The notes under the pieces were generated by a model. The model had not been told where the DNA came from. It worked only from the letters and a program-made list of their open reading frames with translations, and ran no database searches. Both the position numbers and the translations under genes were made by a program. Shown here in pieces: positions 16,414 through 25,099 of a stretch of DNA of 64,000 nt. Source of the DNA: Pontibacter liquoris (GTDB taxonomy: Bacteria > Bacteroidota > Bacteroidia > Cytophagales > Hymenobacteraceae); NCBI RefSeq assembly GCF_022758235.1, contig NZ_JALEBG010000002.1, forward strand, positions 744,001-808,000, written 5' to 3'. The first letter of the stretch is position 1, and every line of letters begins with the position of its first letter.

Positions 16414-16464
16414 ATGCTGACTACTCGGTTTTTAGGTAGTGGCTTCTCTCCAAACTATGGCTAA
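16414..16464 (+). CDS. Possible 16-residue leader ORF, translationally coupled to the next gene
   Basis: AAAGGAGG (16399-16406), an unusually strong Shine-Dalgarno for Bacteroidota, lies 7 bases before an ATG that opens a 16-codon frame ending in TAA at 16462-16464. That stop overlaps the ATG of the next gene (ATGGCTAA, 16457-16464). The overlap suggests that ribosomes loaded on the leader re-initiate at the downstream start. The peptide has no recognisable features. Confidence 0.45.
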   Translation: MLTTRFLGSGFSPNYG

Positions 16465-17062
16465 GGCGCTGAAATGGATGCTCTTACTACCGCTGTGTAT
16501 GGCGTGCCTGGCAGCGTATGGGCAGGATATAATTGTGAAAAAGGATGGTGCGCAGCTTGTGGCCAAAATCACCCGCGTGCAACCCGACTCGATCTACTAC
16601 CACTATATCAGCGATGAGAGCGGGCCCGACCTGGCTGTAGCGCGGCAGGAAGTAGCCCAGGTGCAGTTTACGGGCCATGCCCCCCCGCTGCTGTTAACCG
16701 ACGTAATGTATACCAACGAGCGCAGCAACCTGGCCGAGGCTGGGCAGATGCGCCTGCAGGCCAGGCAGGATGCACTGGCTTATTACAAGCCTCGCGGGGT
16801 GTTCTGGACCACCCTGGGAGCGACCGTGTTTAACCCCGTAGCCGGCCTGGTAACAGGAGCTGTGGTGTCGGTGGTGCCGCCGGTGGTAGCTGCTGCCGGT
16901 AACCCGGATAACGCCCTGCTGAAAGACCCTATTTACCGCGAAGCATACCGGAAGCAGGCCCGCAAGCGTAAGATCGGGCATGCCGCCGCAGGGTTTAGCG
17001 CAGGGGCAGCGGTGCTGAGCGCAGTATACCTGGCCCTTGCCCTGAGCCTGGCGGGCGGGTAA
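16457..17062 (+). CDS. Exported or membrane protein of unknown function
   Basis: 201 residues from the ATG at 16457; a GTG at 16439 is in frame but gives a poorer signal. The signal region LKWMLLLPLCMACLAAYG is followed by QDIIVKKDGAQLVAKITRVQPDSIYYH, a pattern common at the start of Bacteroidota secreted proteins with a small beta domain. Residues 115-145 (GATVFNPVAGLVTGAVVSVV) and the C-terminal 25 residues are hydrophobic and Gly/Ala-rich, perhaps membrane-embedded. The start overlaps a small leader ORF. No family beyond this is recognised. Confidence 0.65.
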   Translation: MAKALKWMLLLPLCMACLAAYGQDIIVKKDGAQLVAKITRVQPDSIYYHYISDESGPDLAVARQEVAQVQFTGHAPPLLLTDVMYTNERSNLAEAGQMRLQARQDALAYYKPRGVFWTTLGATVFNPVAGLVTGAVVSVVPPVVAAAGNPDNALLKDPIYREAYRKQARKRKIGHAAAGFSAGAAVLSAVYLALALSLAGG

Positions 17063-17145
17063 AGATTGTCCTTCCGGGAAGTATAAATCCGGCTAACTCC
17101 CCGCCTATACTTACTGTAAAGGAGGTTTATGCTTGTAAAATGGAA

Positions 17146-17184
17146 CGGGTCAGCAGGCAAGAAGTATCTTTGCCTGCTGACCCG
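17146..17184. terminator. Hairpin between convergent genes
   Basis: CGGGTCAGCAGGCAA (17146-17160) pairs perfectly over 15 bases with 17170-17184 around a 9-base loop. On the minus strand it is followed by a modest T-rich stretch, so it probably ends the LemA/TPM transcript. It is preceded on the plus strand by a second AAAGGAGG (17118-17125) and ATG. Confidence 0.65.
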
Positions 17185-17205
17185 CTTAGAGGATTAATAC
17201 CGGTT

Positions 17206-17985
17206 TTACCAGCTGCTGCTGGCGCCGCCCCCGCCAAAGGAGCCGCCGCCAAAGCCACCGAAACCGCCGCCTCCTCCACCAAAACCACCGCCGCCACCAA
17301 AGCCGCGGCCACCGCCCAGCATGCCGGGAATAAACAGCGGCCCGCCACCAAAGGTACGGGAGTAACCGCGCCGGCCACCACCACGGCCGCCACCTCGCCT
17401 CGAAAGAATAAATAAGATCAGGAAAACGATAAGTATGATAAAGAAGACGGAAGGACCACCATCTTCCTGGCCGTTTGCGGCCTGTGGATCGGCCTGGTAT
17501 TCGCCGCTGGCCCGCTGGATGATCTCGGTGGTGGCTGCGTCCAAGCCCCGGTAGTATTGCCCCTGCTTAAAGGCCGGGCTGATGGTGTATTCGGTGATTT
17601 GTTTGGCGATGGCATCCGGAATAATGTGCTCCATGCCGTAACCGGTGCGAAGCGTAACCTTGCGCTCGTCTTTCGCCACAAGTATAAGCACGCCGTTGTC
17701 ATTTTTCTTACCCCCAACGCCCCATTGTTCGCCTAAGCGGTCGGCGTAATCCGCTACGTCATAACCCCCGATGGAAGTGATGGTAACAACGGCGATCTGG
17801 GTGGAAGTGGTATCGTTGTAATTGACCAGCTTCTGCTCCAGGGCCTGTTCTTCGTCCGGGCTAAGCATTTTGGCCAGGTCGTTTACCAGGCGCGGCGGGT
17901 TAGGCCGCGGCGGGAAGTCGCTGTTTTGCCCAAAGCCAAGCAGGCTCAGCAGGCAGAAGTATAGTAAAAATAGGGAGTGCTTCAT
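17206..17985 (-). CDS. TPM-domain membrane protein with glycine-rich tail (YgcG-like)
   Basis: 259 residues. A signal peptide (MKHSLFLLYFCLLSLLG) leads into a TPM domain (about 30-170: LVNDLAKMLSPDEEQALEQKL, TQIAVVTI, GVLILVA, GYGMEHIIPDA). A single membrane helix (about 182-196) follows, then an Arg/Gly and long Gly/Phe-rich tail ending GGGASSSW. Proteins of this build accompany LemA across bacteria, and TPM domains have been linked to membrane protein repair or phosphatase activity. Here it is the last gene of the LemA-TPM-TPM operon, 5 bases after the second TPM gene. Confidence 0.9.
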   Translation of the reverse strand: MKHSLFLLYFCLLSLLGFGQNSDFPPRPNPPRLVNDLAKMLSPDEEQALEQKLVNYNDTTSTQIAVVTITSIGGYDVADYADRLGEQWGVGGKKNDNGVLILVAKDERKVTLRTGYGMEHIIPDAIAKQITEYTISPAFKQGQYYRGLDAATTEIIQRASGEYQADPQAANGQEDGGPSVFFIILIVFLILFILSRRGGGRGGGRRGYSRTFGGGPLFIPGMLGGGRGFGGGGGFGGGGGGFGGFGGGSFGGGGASSSW

Positions 17986-17990
17986 AAGTT

Positions 17991-18428
17991 TTAGTCTCCG
18001 AACGAGATATCGTCGCTCAGTTCATTGGAGTCGCCTTGGGCATTGTAAGGGAAATGATGCTTGAGCTGCTGGCCGGCCATCCGGATGCCTTGGGCCAGCC
18101 CCTCACCATAATTATTTTGCTTGAAGTGACGCACAGCTGCAGCCGTGATATCTTCCCAGAAATTATCCGGTACAATAGCGTTGATGCCAGCATCGCCCAA
18201 TACGGCAAACTGGTGGTCGTCCAGCGCCAGGTAAAACAAAACGCCGTTGCGCAACTGGGTATGGTGCATGTTTAGCTCGCCAAAAATCTCGGTGGCACGG
18301 TCCAGCACATCTTGCGTGCAGTTGCTTTCGATGTGCACCCGTATCTCGCCGGAGGTATTGGATTCCGCTTCCCGGATCGCGTCGGTAATCTTTTGCTCGT
18401 CTTCGGGTGTGATGATGTCTTTGGGCAT
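17991..18428 (-). CDS. TPM-domain protein, cytoplasmic type
   Basis: 145 residues without a signal peptide. The TPM fold is visible in ITDAIREAESNTSGEIRVHIE, GVLFYLALDDHQFAVLGDAGI and the following VPDNFWEDI. It is the middle member of the LemA/TPM operon; in related operons this shorter TPM protein pairs with the membrane-anchored one. The start ATG lies next to an AT-rich repeat (18439-18515) that fills the gap to lemA. Confidence 0.88.
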   Translation of the reverse strand: MPKDIITPEDEQKITDAIREAESNTSGEIRVHIESNCTQDVLDRATEIFGELNMHHTQLRNGVLFYLALDDHQFAVLGDAGINAIVPDNFWEDITAAAVRHFKQNNYGEGLAQGIRMAGQQLKHHFPYNAQGDSNELSDDISFGD

Positions 18429-18438
18429 GGCGTTGGAT

Positions 18439-18515
18439 GGTTAAATGGCTGAATGGTTAAATTGTTGATTCGCATATATTGAATAACAATTTAACCATCA
18501 AACAATTTAGCAATT
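18439..18515. repeat. AT-rich repeat with a perfect 14-bp inverted pair
   Basis: The gap is built from variants of the word ATGGTTAAAT. ATGGTTAAATTGTT (18453-18466) and AACAATTTAACCAT (18485-18498) form a perfect 14-bp stem. A similar word set fills the gap at 37606-37695. Confidence 0.6.
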
Positions 18516-18517
18516 TG

Positions 18518-19096
18518 CTAGAACTGTACCGACGGGGCTTTCTGCGAAGCAGCGTCGGCCTCAAAGTAGCCCTTCTTCTCAAAGCCTGTCCAGCCGGCAA
18601 TAAAGTTGCGCGGGAAAGAGCGGATATAAGAGTTATAGTCCTGCACGGTTTCGTTGAACTTGCGCCGTTCCACGGCAATGCGGTTCTCGGTGCCTTCCAG
18701 CTGCGCCTGTAGCTCCAGGAAATTCTGGTTGGACTTCAGATCCGGGTAGCGTTCTACGGATACCAGCAACCGGCTCAGCGCACCGCTCAGTTCGCCTTGG
18801 GCGGCCTGGAATTTCTGCACGTTTTCCGGGGTCAGGTCGTTGGCATTAATGTTGACGCTGGTCGCTTTGGCTCGGGCATTGATCACATCGGTCAGGGTGC
18901 TTTTCTCGAAGTTAGCGGCTCCCTTTACGGTATTTACCAGGTTAGGAACCAGGTCGGCGCGGCGCTGGTAGGCATTCTGCACGTTGGCCCAGGCCGCCTC
19001 TACGGTTTCATCTTTCTGCACCATGGTGTTGTAGCCACACGAAGACTGCGACACAAGTATGACAAAGCCGATCAGGTAAAAAAATAATCTTTTCAT
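18518..19096 (-). CDS. lemA: LemA family protein
   Basis: 192 residues. The N-terminal membrane anchor (LFFYLIGFVILVSQSSC) is followed by the family signature: VEAAWANVQNAYQRRADLVPNLVNTVKGAA and later LKSNQNFLELQAQLEGTENRIAVERRKFN, with an all-helical periplasmic or exposed domain. The end of the signal (SSC) also fits a lipoprotein cysteine at about position 20. It is the first gene of the LemA-TPM-TPM operon. The exact function of LemA is unsettled; the operon is associated with membrane stress. Confidence 0.93.
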   Translation of the reverse strand: MKRLFFYLIGFVILVSQSSCGYNTMVQKDETVEAAWANVQNAYQRRADLVPNLVNTVKGAANFEKSTLTDVINARAKATSVNINANDLTPENVQKFQAAQGELSGALSRLLVSVERYPDLKSNQNFLELQAQLEGTENRIAVERRKFNETVQDYNSYIRSFPRNFIAGWTGFEKKGYFEADAASQKAPSVQF

Positions 19097-19347
19097 AAGT
19101 TTTAACAGGTATAGTAAGTATACGTTCTTGTTGGCCCACAGGGCCCTATCAGTACGAATTTAAGAAAGCATCGTTATCCGCGGGCATTAAATATGATAAA
19201 ATTATCATCTGATGCACGGCGCCGGCAGCTGGCAGTCGGTAACCGCTTAAGCCTAAAGTCTATACAGGGCGTTGGTTTTTTACCGGGATAATTGCCATAC
19301 TTTAGGTTGTAGCTAAAAAATGATATATTGCTCCAAAAGAAACGTGT

Positions 19348-20349
19348 ATGAAAGCAATTATACCTGTCGCAGGCATTGGTTCCAGGCTTCGTCCGCACAC
19401 GCACACACAGCCTAAGTCGCTGGTGCCCGTGGCTGACAATACCATCCTGGGCCATATCATCGATAAGCTGCTGGAGGCGGGTATTGTGGATTTTGTTTTC
19501 ATCATTGGCTACCTGGGTGAGAAGATAGAGCAGTATGTGCGGCACAAGTACCCGCAGCTGCACGCCGAGTTTGTGGTGCAGGAGCCCCGCGAAGGCCTGG
19601 GGCACGCGCTGTGGGTGGCCCGCCATACCTACGAGAACGAAGAAAGCGTGCTCATCATGCTGGGCGATGCCATTGTGGACGTGGACCTGAAAGCCATTAT
19701 GCAGGCGCCGCACTCGGTGCTGGGCGTTAAAAAAGTGGCCAAGCCCTCGCTGTTCGGGGTAACGGAAGTAGGCAACGATGAGTTTATCGTTAAGTTGGTA
19801 GAGAAGCCCAAGATCCCGAAGTCGAATTTTGCGCTAGTAGGCTTGTACAAGATCGGCAACCCTCGCAAACTGATCGAATCGCTGGAGTACATCATCACCG
19901 AGGACATCCGCACCCAGAACGAATACCATTTGACCGACGCGCTGATGCACATGATCAAGACCGGCGAGAAAATGGCGACCTGGAGCGTGGACCACTGGTT
20001 TGACTGCGGCCGCAAAGAAACGCTGCTGGAGGCCAATGCCACGCTGCTGGCCCGGCAGAACTTCCGCAACCGCGACTATTCTACGCTGTGCCCGGGCTGT
20101 ATTATCATTCCGCCAGTAAGTATAGGCGAGGGGTGCACCATTACCCATTCTATTATTGGCCCCAATGTAGCCATCGGCGACAATACCACCATCACCAACA
20201 CCATTCTCAGCAACTCCATCATCGGTTCCTTCTCCGAGCTGCGCTACGCCGTCATGCAGGATTCCATCATCGGCAGCGACGCCTCTTTCAAAGGGTTCAG
20301 CCACAGCCTCAACATCGGCGACAGCACCGAGATCAATTTCGGACAGTAA
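19348..20349 (+). CDS. Sugar-phosphate nucleotidyltransferase (RmlA/GlmU-like)
   Basis: 333 residues. The N-terminal Rossmann-like NTP transferase domain (1-230) starts MKAIIPVAGIGSRLRPHT with TQPKSLVPVA, has the acidic LGDAIVDVD metal site and VEKP. The C-terminal third (about 250-333) is a left-handed beta-helix with hexapeptide repeats (ISIGEGCTITHSIIGPNVAIGDNTTI). Such enzymes activate a sugar-1-phosphate with dTTP or UTP. The overall resemblance is to glucose-1-phosphate thymidylyltransferase-like proteins; the exact sugar cannot be told and no dTDP-rhamnose genes are adjacent. Confidence 0.85.
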   Translation: MKAIIPVAGIGSRLRPHTHTQPKSLVPVADNTILGHIIDKLLEAGIVDFVFIIGYLGEKIEQYVRHKYPQLHAEFVVQEPREGLGHALWVARHTYENEESVLIMLGDAIVDVDLKAIMQAPHSVLGVKKVAKPSLFGVTEVGNDEFIVKLVEKPKIPKSNFALVGLYKIGNPRKLIESLEYIITEDIRTQNEYHLTDALMHMIKTGEKMATWSVDHWFDCGRKETLLEANATLLARQNFRNRDYSTLCPGCIIIPPVSIGEGCTITHSIIGPNVAIGDNTTITNTILSNSIIGSFSELRYAVMQDSIIGSDASFKGFSHSLNIGDSTEINFGQ

Positions 20350-20360
20350 GAGAGACGTTA

Positions 20361-20428
20361 GATATTAGACGCTGGATATTAAACTTGCTTTATACCTGGC
20401 TCATCGCAAGAGTCTAGCGTCTAATATC
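20361..20428. repeat. Inverted repeat between convergent genes
   Basis: GATATTAGACGCT (20361-20373) is perfectly inverted at 20416-20428. A second, overlapping pairing joins CTGGATATTA (20372-20381) with TAATATCCAG (20422-20431), because the left arm is itself an imperfect direct duplication. It may serve as a bidirectional terminator. Confidence 0.6.
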
Positions 20429-20446
20429 CAGTTTCTAGCATCTTCC

Positions 20447-21100
20447 TTACAAAAAGGTCAGTTCGTTCAGTTGGTCTAGCATCCAGCCCGTCAGGCTGTA
20501 GCGGGGGCGGGTGGCAGCCAGCACTTCGTGTGGGATCAGGTTGCTGCGGAAGCAGGCCAGGCGACCGGCAACGGGCAGCACGTCCACTGTTTCTTCCGCG
20601 CCATCCGGCTGGGGCAAGTATAAACGCAGGTTGCCGCCGTGTTCGGGCAGCCAGTCTTCGTTCAGGTAGCAGATAAACGACAGCTGGCGATGGTCGTTGG
20701 TCTGGAACTGATCCAGGTGGCGCTGGTAAACGGTGCCCACGGGGTACATCGTAAAGTGGAATTCATAATCTTTCAGGCCCAAAAAGCAGGTGCGGTTAAT
20801 ATAGCGCATCACCTCGTTCATGCGTTCCAGAAAAACTTTGGTGGGCGGCAGGGCTTCCTGTGGCTCGATCCAGCGGATGTAATCCCCGCGCACCTGCTTG
20901 TCTACTGTAAACTGGTCGGCGGTGCCGATGCCCGCTTTTTTAAAGGTACCCTGCTCCCGGTGGTGCGTCAGCACGTGCAGCAGCTCGCGCACTTCGCTGG
21001 GCGTGAGAAAATTATCGACAATGGCGTAGCCTTTGTCCGAAAGCCTGTCAGCAATCTGCTCAAACTTCAGCACTATTTTTTCGTCCGGTTCCTCTTCCAT
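20447..21100 (-). CDS. 2-oxoglutarate/Fe(II) oxygenase-like protein
   Basis: 217 residues from the ATG at 21100; an in-frame GTG at 21178 would add 26 residues that look unrelated. The double-stranded beta-helix iron site is visible: His-X-Asp in RHLDQF, the distal His in LIPHEV and the 2-oxoglutarate Arg in RPRYSLTGW. The segment QLSFICYLNEDW and GGNLRLYLP is typical of prolyl-4-hydroxylase-type enzymes (SM-20/EGLN-like). A bacterial substrate is unknown; the ribosome or elongation factor Tu are substrates of some relatives. It is convergent with the nucleotidyltransferase gene. Confidence 0.82.
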   Translation of the reverse strand: MEEEPDEKIVLKFEQIADRLSDKGYAIVDNFLTPSEVRELLHVLTHHREQGTFKKAGIGTADQFTVDKQVRGDYIRWIEPQEALPPTKVFLERMNEVMRYINRTCFLGLKDYEFHFTMYPVGTVYQRHLDQFQTNDHRQLSFICYLNEDWLPEHGGNLRLYLPQPDGAEETVDVLPVAGRLACFRSNLIPHEVLAATRPRYSLTGWMLDQLNELTFL

Positions 21101-21355
21101 CTTATGCAATACCTTAGCAATTGAATACTTGCCTTCCGGTTGATGTGCTGCCGGCCAATAGCTGTCAAATGTAAGCACTATACGTGTTGCTTGTACTTTT
21201 AGGCGGACAGATAATTTTGAGCCCAGCCCGGCACTGCTTCTGCTTGAAAGCCAGCGAATAAAGGATAGGCAAAGTCCGGGCTATGGCGTCACATCAAAAA
21301 AAGATGTAATTTAGATGACTCAGGGATACATCAAACTCTAAAAACAGGCGTTGCC

Positions 21356-23554
21356 ATGATAAAAAAGACTACTATGTTGTTGCTGGCCGGCGGCTTTACG
21401 GCTGTGTCGGCTTGCAAATCAACCAAAACAGACACAACTGCCACCACCATGACAGACCAAACCACTACGGCCGCGGCTGCTACGCCGGCTGCCGTAGCTT
21501 TAGATTACCCCAAAACAAAGAAATCGGACCAGACGGATGATTACTTCGGCACCAACGTAGCTGACCCATACCGCTGGCAGGAAACCCATGACGAAGCGCT
21601 GGATGCCTGGATTGCGCAGGAAAACCAGGTAACGCAAAGCTACTTTGCCAGCATCCCGTTCCGCGATAACATCAAAAGCCGCCTTACCCAGATCTGGAAT
21701 TACCCGAAGTATGGCGCACCATTTAAAGAGGGCGGCAAGTACTACTTCTTTAAGAACGACGGCCTGCAGAACCAGAGCGTGCTGTATGTGCAGCCAAGCC
21801 TGGAAGCCGAGCCCAAGGTATTCCTGGACCCCAACAAGTTTTCTAATGATGGCACGGTAGCCTTGTCGTCGCTGGAGTTTTCGAAGGATGGCAAGTATGT
21901 GGCTTACGGTACGTCCAGCGGCGGCTCCGACTGGAACACTTATTATGTGCTGGATGCGACAACCGGTAAAAAGCTGGCTGATGAAGTGGAATGGGTAAAA
22001 TTCTCTGGCCCGAGCTGGTACAAGGACGGTTTCTTTTACAGCCGCTACGATGCGCCTACCGAAGGCAACAAGCTGGCCAATAAGAACGAGTACCACAAAG
22101 TATACTACCACAAAGTAGGCACGCCGCAGACGCAGGACAACCTGGTGTATGAAGACAAGGCACATGCCCTGCGCAACTTTTACGGGCAGACCACCGAAGA
22201 CGAGCGCTTCCTGGTGCTGAACGTGTCGGAAGGAGCCAGCGGTGCCAACGCCTTATACTACAAAGACCTGACAAACTCCAAGGCAAGTATAAAGCCCATT
22301 GTGGAGGATTTTGAGTCGGAGTATAACGTGGTAGACAACATGGGCGACAAGCTGCTGGTGCGCACCAACAAGAATGCGCCACGCTACCGCCTGGTGCTCA
22401 TCGACCCGAAAAAGCCGCAGGAAAAGAACTGGCAGGTGCTCATCCCCGAGTCGGCTGACGTGATGACGGGCGTATCGCTGGTGGGTGGCCGCATCATCGC
22501 TACCTACATGAAAGATGCGTCCAGCCTGGTAACGGTGTTCGATACTAAAGGCAAGCAACTAAACAAAGTGGAACTGCCCGGCATTGGAACGGTAGGGGGC
22601 TTTAGCGGCAAAAAAGAAGACCAGGAAACCTTCTTTACCTTTACCTCTTTCACTTATCCGCCTACCATTTACCGCTACGACGTACCCAAAAACAAGGTCA
22701 CGCTGTTCCGCAAATCGGAGGTAGACATCAACACCGATGCGTTCGAAACAAAACAGGTGTTTTATACTTCTAAGGATGGCACCAAAGTGCCCATGTTTAT
22801 CGTGCACAAAAAAGGCCTGGTGCTGAACGGCAACAACCCGACCATGCTCTATGCTTACGGTGGCTTTAACATCTCGATGACGCCGAGCTTCAGCGTGTCG
22901 AACATGCTGTGGCTGGAGAACGGCGGCGTTTATGCGCTGCCTAACCTGCGCGGCGGTGGCGAGTATGGTGAAGAATGGCACAAAGCCGGCGTAACGCCCA
23001 ACAAGCAAAACGTGTTCGACGATTTTATTGCCGCTGCCGAGTACCTGATCGACCAGAAGTATACGTCGTCGGAGAAACTGGCCGTGAGCGGCGGCTCCAA
23101 TGGCGGTTTGCTGGTGGGCGCCTTTATGACACAGCGCCCCGAGTTGGCCAAAGTAGCCTTGCCTGCTGTGGGTGTCATGGACATGCTGCGCTTCCATAAG
23201 TTTACCATTGGCTGGGCGTGGGTACCCGAGTATGGCTCTTCGGAAGCCAGCGAGGCGCAGTTCAAGAACCTGTATGCCTTCTCGCCGCTGCACAACATCA
23301 AGGAAGGCGTAAAATATCCGGCCACATTGGTAAAAACAGCCGACCACGACGACCGCGTAGTGCCGGCGCACTCTTTTAAGTTTATCTCCACGCTGCAGGA
23401 AAAAGGCGCACCGGGCAATCCGTACCTCATCCGCATTGATGTGCGGGCGGGCCATGGCGCCGGCAAGCCCACCTCGCTGCTCATTCAGGAAGCCGCCGAT
23501 ACCTGGGCATTCGTGTACCAGAACATGGGCTTGAATCCGTACGAGAACCAGTAA
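21356..23554 (+). CDS. Prolyl oligopeptidase family serine peptidase (S9A), lipoprotein
   Basis: 732 residues. The signal ends in a lipobox-like VSAC (Cys20), followed by a Thr-rich spacer. The N-terminal region begins with YPKTKKSDQTDDYFGTNVADPYRWQE, the start of the S9A propeller; the alpha/beta-hydrolase domain has the nucleophile Ser581 in SGGSNGGLL, the acid in DDRVVP and the base in AGHGAGKP. It cleaves short peptides after proline, here probably in the periplasm. The gene has its own terminator. Confidence 0.95.
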   Translation: MIKKTTMLLLAGGFTAVSACKSTKTDTTATTMTDQTTTAAAATPAAVALDYPKTKKSDQTDDYFGTNVADPYRWQETHDEALDAWIAQENQVTQSYFASIPFRDNIKSRLTQIWNYPKYGAPFKEGGKYYFFKNDGLQNQSVLYVQPSLEAEPKVFLDPNKFSNDGTVALSSLEFSKDGKYVAYGTSSGGSDWNTYYVLDATTGKKLADEVEWVKFSGPSWYKDGFFYSRYDAPTEGNKLANKNEYHKVYYHKVGTPQTQDNLVYEDKAHALRNFYGQTTEDERFLVLNVSEGASGANALYYKDLTNSKASIKPIVEDFESEYNVVDNMGDKLLVRTNKNAPRYRLVLIDPKKPQEKNWQVLIPESADVMTGVSLVGGRIIATYMKDASSLVTVFDTKGKQLNKVELPGIGTVGGFSGKKEDQETFFTFTSFTYPPTIYRYDVPKNKVTLFRKSEVDINTDAFETKQVFYTSKDGTKVPMFIVHKKGLVLNGNNPTMLYAYGGFNISMTPSFSVSNMLWLENGGVYALPNLRGGGEYGEEWHKAGVTPNKQNVFDDFIAAAEYLIDQKYTSSEKLAVSGGSNGGLLVGAFMTQRPELAKVALPAVGVMDMLRFHKFTIGWAWVPEYGSSEASEAQFKNLYAFSPLHNIKEGVKYPATLVKTADHDDRVVPAHSFKFISTLQEKGAPGNPYLIRIDVRAGHGAGKPTSLLIQEAADTWAFVYQNMGLNPYENQ

Positions 23555-23582
23555 GCAGATCTTAGATCGCTGCTTCTACTTA

Positions 23583-23619
23583 AGCCGCACCGCCTACCCC
23601 AGGTGGTGCGGCTTTTTTG
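23583..23619 (+). terminator. Rho-independent terminator after the prolyl oligopeptidase gene
   Basis: AGCCGCACCGCCT (23583-23595) pairs with 23601-23613 with one mismatch, then a six-base T-run. Confidence 0.85.
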
Positions 23620-23717
23620 TGATGTTCTGATGTGTGAAGTATATGACCACTTCTAAGTATAATTATTTCACTATATTTAACTACGCATTAGCCACAACTT
23701 AACGAAGAAATAATTTT

Positions 23718-24191
23718 ATGGAAGCAGACCTTTACAACAACAACATGCCGCAAAGCCTGACGATCGATCTTGCGTCAGAAGATTTCTTGCGGCACACGGC
23801 CAAATGGGGGCGGTTTTTGGGAATCATGGGTTTTATCGGGGTGGGCCTGCTGGTGCTATTTGGGCTTTTTGCCGGCTCGCTGATGGGCAATGCTTTGTCT
23901 AGTAAGGGAAACAACGGAATGGCGGGCTTTTTTGGAGGAGGCGTTTTCACGGTGTTTTACCTGGTTTTTGCGGGGCTATACTTTATCCCGGTGCTTTATC
24001 TGTATCAATTTTCCGTGAAGATGCAGGAGGGCCTGCGCTCCCGCAACCAGCACCAGGTAACAGCCTCATTCCGGAACCTGAAATCACTCTTTAAGTTCAT
24101 GGGCGTTCTGACCGCTATTTTCCTTGTTCTATACGCCCTGGCCATGGTGTTTTCGCTCATCGGCATTGGCGCAGCAGCCATGTTCAGCTAA
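23718..24191 (+). CDS. DUF5362-like integral membrane protein
   Basis: 157 residues with three or four hydrophobic helices (about 31-53, 70-96, 128-156). The soluble N-terminus ends FLRHTAKWGRFLGIMGFIGVG and a short amphipathic loop (QFSVKMQEGLRSRNQ) lies between helices 2 and 3; both are typical of the DUF5362 family of Bacteroidota. Function unknown. It stands alone. Confidence 0.75.
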   Translation: MEADLYNNNMPQSLTIDLASEDFLRHTAKWGRFLGIMGFIGVGLLVLFGLFAGSLMGNALSSKGNNGMAGFFGGGVFTVFYLVFAGLYFIPVLYLYQFSVKMQEGLRSRNQHQVTASFRNLKSLFKFMGVLTAIFLVLYALAMVFSLIGIGAAAMFS

Positions 24192-24346
24192 GTATAAAGC
24201 CTCTATCCCGGATAAAGGGAAGCATAAGGCAGAATTATTTATACTTCTCATCCTGTCCATCCTTTCATCCCGTAAATCCTGATTCAGACACAAGTGGCAG
24301 GTGCCCGCAATCTTTCCTATCTTAGCAGTTCACAAACACACGCGCT

Positions 24347-25099
24347 ATGGCAAAAGCAACAGGAGGTGAAAGCCGGTTTGTAGTCCGCTCCAACGAGATA
24401 GATTACCGTGGGCAAGCCACCATGCCGGCACTGGTCAGCTACATGCAGGAGGCCGCCTGGGAAAACACCGCCACCCTGGGCATTTCGATGTATGAGCTGC
24501 TGGAGCGGGGCCTGACGTGGGTGCTGCAGCGCATGCGCGTGGAGATGTTCCGCTACCCCCGGCACGCTGAACCTATAATAGTAGAGACCTGGGCCTCGGG
24601 CCGCGAAAAGGTATTTTTGCACCGCGATTTCCGTATTTATACTTCGGAGGGAGAGCTGCTGGGGCAGGCCACCAGCGTGTGGCTGGTGATGGACGTGGTA
24701 AAGCGCCAGCTGGTAGCTGTTCCGGACTTTATCATGGCGCAGGAAATAGCCCCCGGCCAGGAGCCGCTGCCTTTTGCCAAAGGCAAACTGCCGCAACTGC
24801 AGGAAACACAGTATGAGCAGCAAACGCCCGTGCGCTGGCACGACATCGACCTGAACCGCCACGTTACCAACACCCGTTACCTGCAGTGGGCCCTCGACAC
24901 GCTGCCCGTAGCGGTGCTGGAGCAGCAGTTAAGCCAGGTGGATATTATCTTCCGGGCCGAAAGCCTGCTGGGCGATACCGTTACCGCTGTGGCAGGCGCC
25001 GGCGAAGCGCCCGGCGTATACCTGCACAAGCTCATCAGCCAGGAAACAGGAAAAGAACTGGTCCAGGCCAGAACAGAGTGGAAGAAGTTAGAAAGTTAG
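24347..25099 (+). CDS. Acyl-[acyl-carrier-protein] thioesterase
   Basis: 250 residues, a tandem of two hot-dog domains as in FatA/FatB-like bacterial enzymes. Domain 1 (about 8-140) has EIDYRGQATMPALVSYMQEAAW; domain 2 (about 150-250) has VRWHDIDLNRHVTNTRYLQWALD, the conserved thioesterase segment with the catalytic Asp/Asn/His set. It would release fatty acids from ACP. The last codons (KKLES) and the stop fall inside a run of repeated GTTAGAAA units that continues past the gene, so the C-terminus was shaped by that repeat. Confidence 0.88.
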   Translation: MAKATGGESRFVVRSNEIDYRGQATMPALVSYMQEAAWENTATLGISMYELLERGLTWVLQRMRVEMFRYPRHAEPIIVETWASGREKVFLHRDFRIYTSEGELLGQATSVWLVMDVVKRQLVAVPDFIMAQEIAPGQEPLPFAKGKLPQLQETQYEQQTPVRWHDIDLNRHVTNTRYLQWALDTLPVAVLEQQLSQVDIIFRAESLLGDTVTAVAGAGEAPGVYLHKLISQETGKELVQARTEWKKLES

